NCBI GenBank assembly: GCA_017622155.1
Contig: JAGARS010000092.1
Span: 1-5,710, forward strand
Reading direction: 5' to 3'
DNA: 5,710 nt
Source of the DNA: Peptococcaceae bacterium
GTDB taxonomy: Bacteria; Bacillota; Peptococcia; Peptococcales; Peptococcaceae
Every line of letters begins with the position of its first letter. The stretch's first letter is position 1. Position numbers and translations under genes: made by a program. Shown piece after piece: positions 5,058-5,710 of the stretch. The notes under the pieces were generated by a model. That model worked only from the letters and a program-made list of their open reading frames with translations. It did not search any database and was not told the origin of the DNA.

Positions 5058-5710
5058 ATGATAATGTTCTTGATGTTTTTCGCTATACTAATTTTGCTTT
5101 TCATGGGTTTGCCGACACCCATTACAATGGCCTTTGTCTCCATTGTCAGTTTTATTCTCGTAGGCGGCCTGAATGAAAACAACATTTTTCTGTTGGCCCA
5201 ACGCATGTACGCTCAAGTTAATGGCATAACCATGATGGCCATTCCCTTTTTCCTGTTGATGGGAAACTTGATGGATCGCTCCGGTATTTCCGAGGACCTT
5301 TTTGGATTTGCCCGCGCCTGCCTTGGTCATCTTCACGGTGGTCTCGGCGCTGCTGCTATTGCAGCCTGCATGGTCATGTCTGCAATGTCCGGCTCTGCTG
5401 CAGCTGTTGCAGCCGGTATTGGCATGATTGCCATCAAAGAAATGACAAAGTCCGGATATGAGCGCGATTTTTCCGGTGCCCTTATAGCCTGTTCCGGCTC
5501 TCTTGGCCCCATAATTCCGCCCAGCCTCACGCTCATTATGTACGCAACACTTATTTCCGGTGTTTCAGTGGCCTCTCTTTTTGCGGGCGGAGTCATTCCC
5601 GGAGTTATCATTGGCGTTTGCTTTATCGTATACTGCACAATTGCTTGCAAAAAGCGCAACTATCCCCGTGTTGAAAAAGCAAGTTTTAAAGAACTGCTTG
5701 TTGCTTTCAG
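5058..5710 (+). CDS. dctM: TRAP transporter large permease subunit (DctM family), 3' end beyond window
   Basis: The frame is open from ATG 5058 to the window end, giving the first 217 residues of a family usually about 425 long. It is a multi-span membrane protein forming the ion-coupled translocation channel of the TRAP system. Visible hallmarks are two N-terminal hydrophobic segments (2-16 and 22-37) joined by GLPTP, AIPFFLLMGNLMDRSG (61-76), MSAMSGSAA (107-115), EMTKSGYERDFSGA (128-141) and LGPIIPPS (149-156), the family's most conserved segment. Where many members have 'SGS..AD/T', this one reads SGSAAAVAAG. The start is supported by GGAGG at 5043-5047, ten bases upstream; the ATG two codons later (5064) is possible but further away. 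It directly follows dctP, with no small DctQ subunit between them and no sign of a DctQ domain fused at the N-terminus. Confidence 0.93.
   Translation, partial: MIMFLMFFAILILLFMGLPTPITMAFVSIVSFILVGGLNENNIFLLAQRMYAQVNGITMMAIPFFLLMGNLMDRSGISEDLFGFARACLGHLHGGLGAAAIAACMVMSAMSGSAAAVAAGIGMIAIKEMTKSGYERDFSGALIACSGSLGPIIPPSLTLIMYATLISGVSVASLFAGGVIPGVIIGVCFIVYCTIACKKRNYPRVEKASFKELLVAF

Noticed and set aside
5088..5659. Two minus-strand ORFs opposite the dctM-type gene
   Set aside because: The plus strand is open throughout with classic DctM motifs; these are antisense shadows.

Overview
The window looks like a chromosomal stretch from an anaerobic Firmicute of the Clostridia, perhaps of the Oscillospiraceae/Ruminococcaceae type. 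The clues are the lysine-started lipoprotein signal ending in LCACG with an Ala/Glu/Pro-rich linker, strong AGGAGG-type ribosome binding sites, consensus SigA promoters, and AT-rich intergenic DNA. This placement is inference; there is no rRNA or marker gene to confirm it.

Left part (1-1142): an unrecognised 356-residue plus-strand protein with a GQDCDY motif runs from the first base and closes at a very strong hairpin terminator. Middle left (about 1140-1780): more than 600 bases without an intact gene. The best content is a decayed gene for a small membrane protein (about 1444-1717, two frameshifts), a doubtful 11-codon ORF on the minus strand with a good ribosome binding site, and a terminator shared with the minus-strand operon.

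Right part (1724-5710): a divergent sugar-type locus. On the minus strand, a LacI-family repressor and a PfkB-family (fructokinase-like) sugar kinase form a two-gene operon with its own consensus promoter (TTGACA-17-CATAAT) and a terminator at 1724-1757. On the plus strand, a TRAP solute-binding lipoprotein (dctP type) is followed by a TRAP large permease subunit (dctM type) that is cut by the window end. The roughly 235-base divergent control region holds both promoters, a LacI-type palindrome over the repressor's own promoter, and three tandem TATGAAATT repeats just upstream of the dctP promoter.

Working model (inference): the TRAP transporter brings in a sugar or sugar acid, the PfkB kinase phosphorylates it inside the cell, and the LacI-type protein senses the substrate or its phosphate and controls the locus. 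The substrate cannot be read from the sequence. Points of interest are the lack of a dctQ gene between dctP and dctM, a perfect 11-bp hairpin in that gap, the tandem repeats, and a LacI protein whose hinge region departs from the family consensus. I see no convincing sign of a wholly new system; the rest is recognisable.
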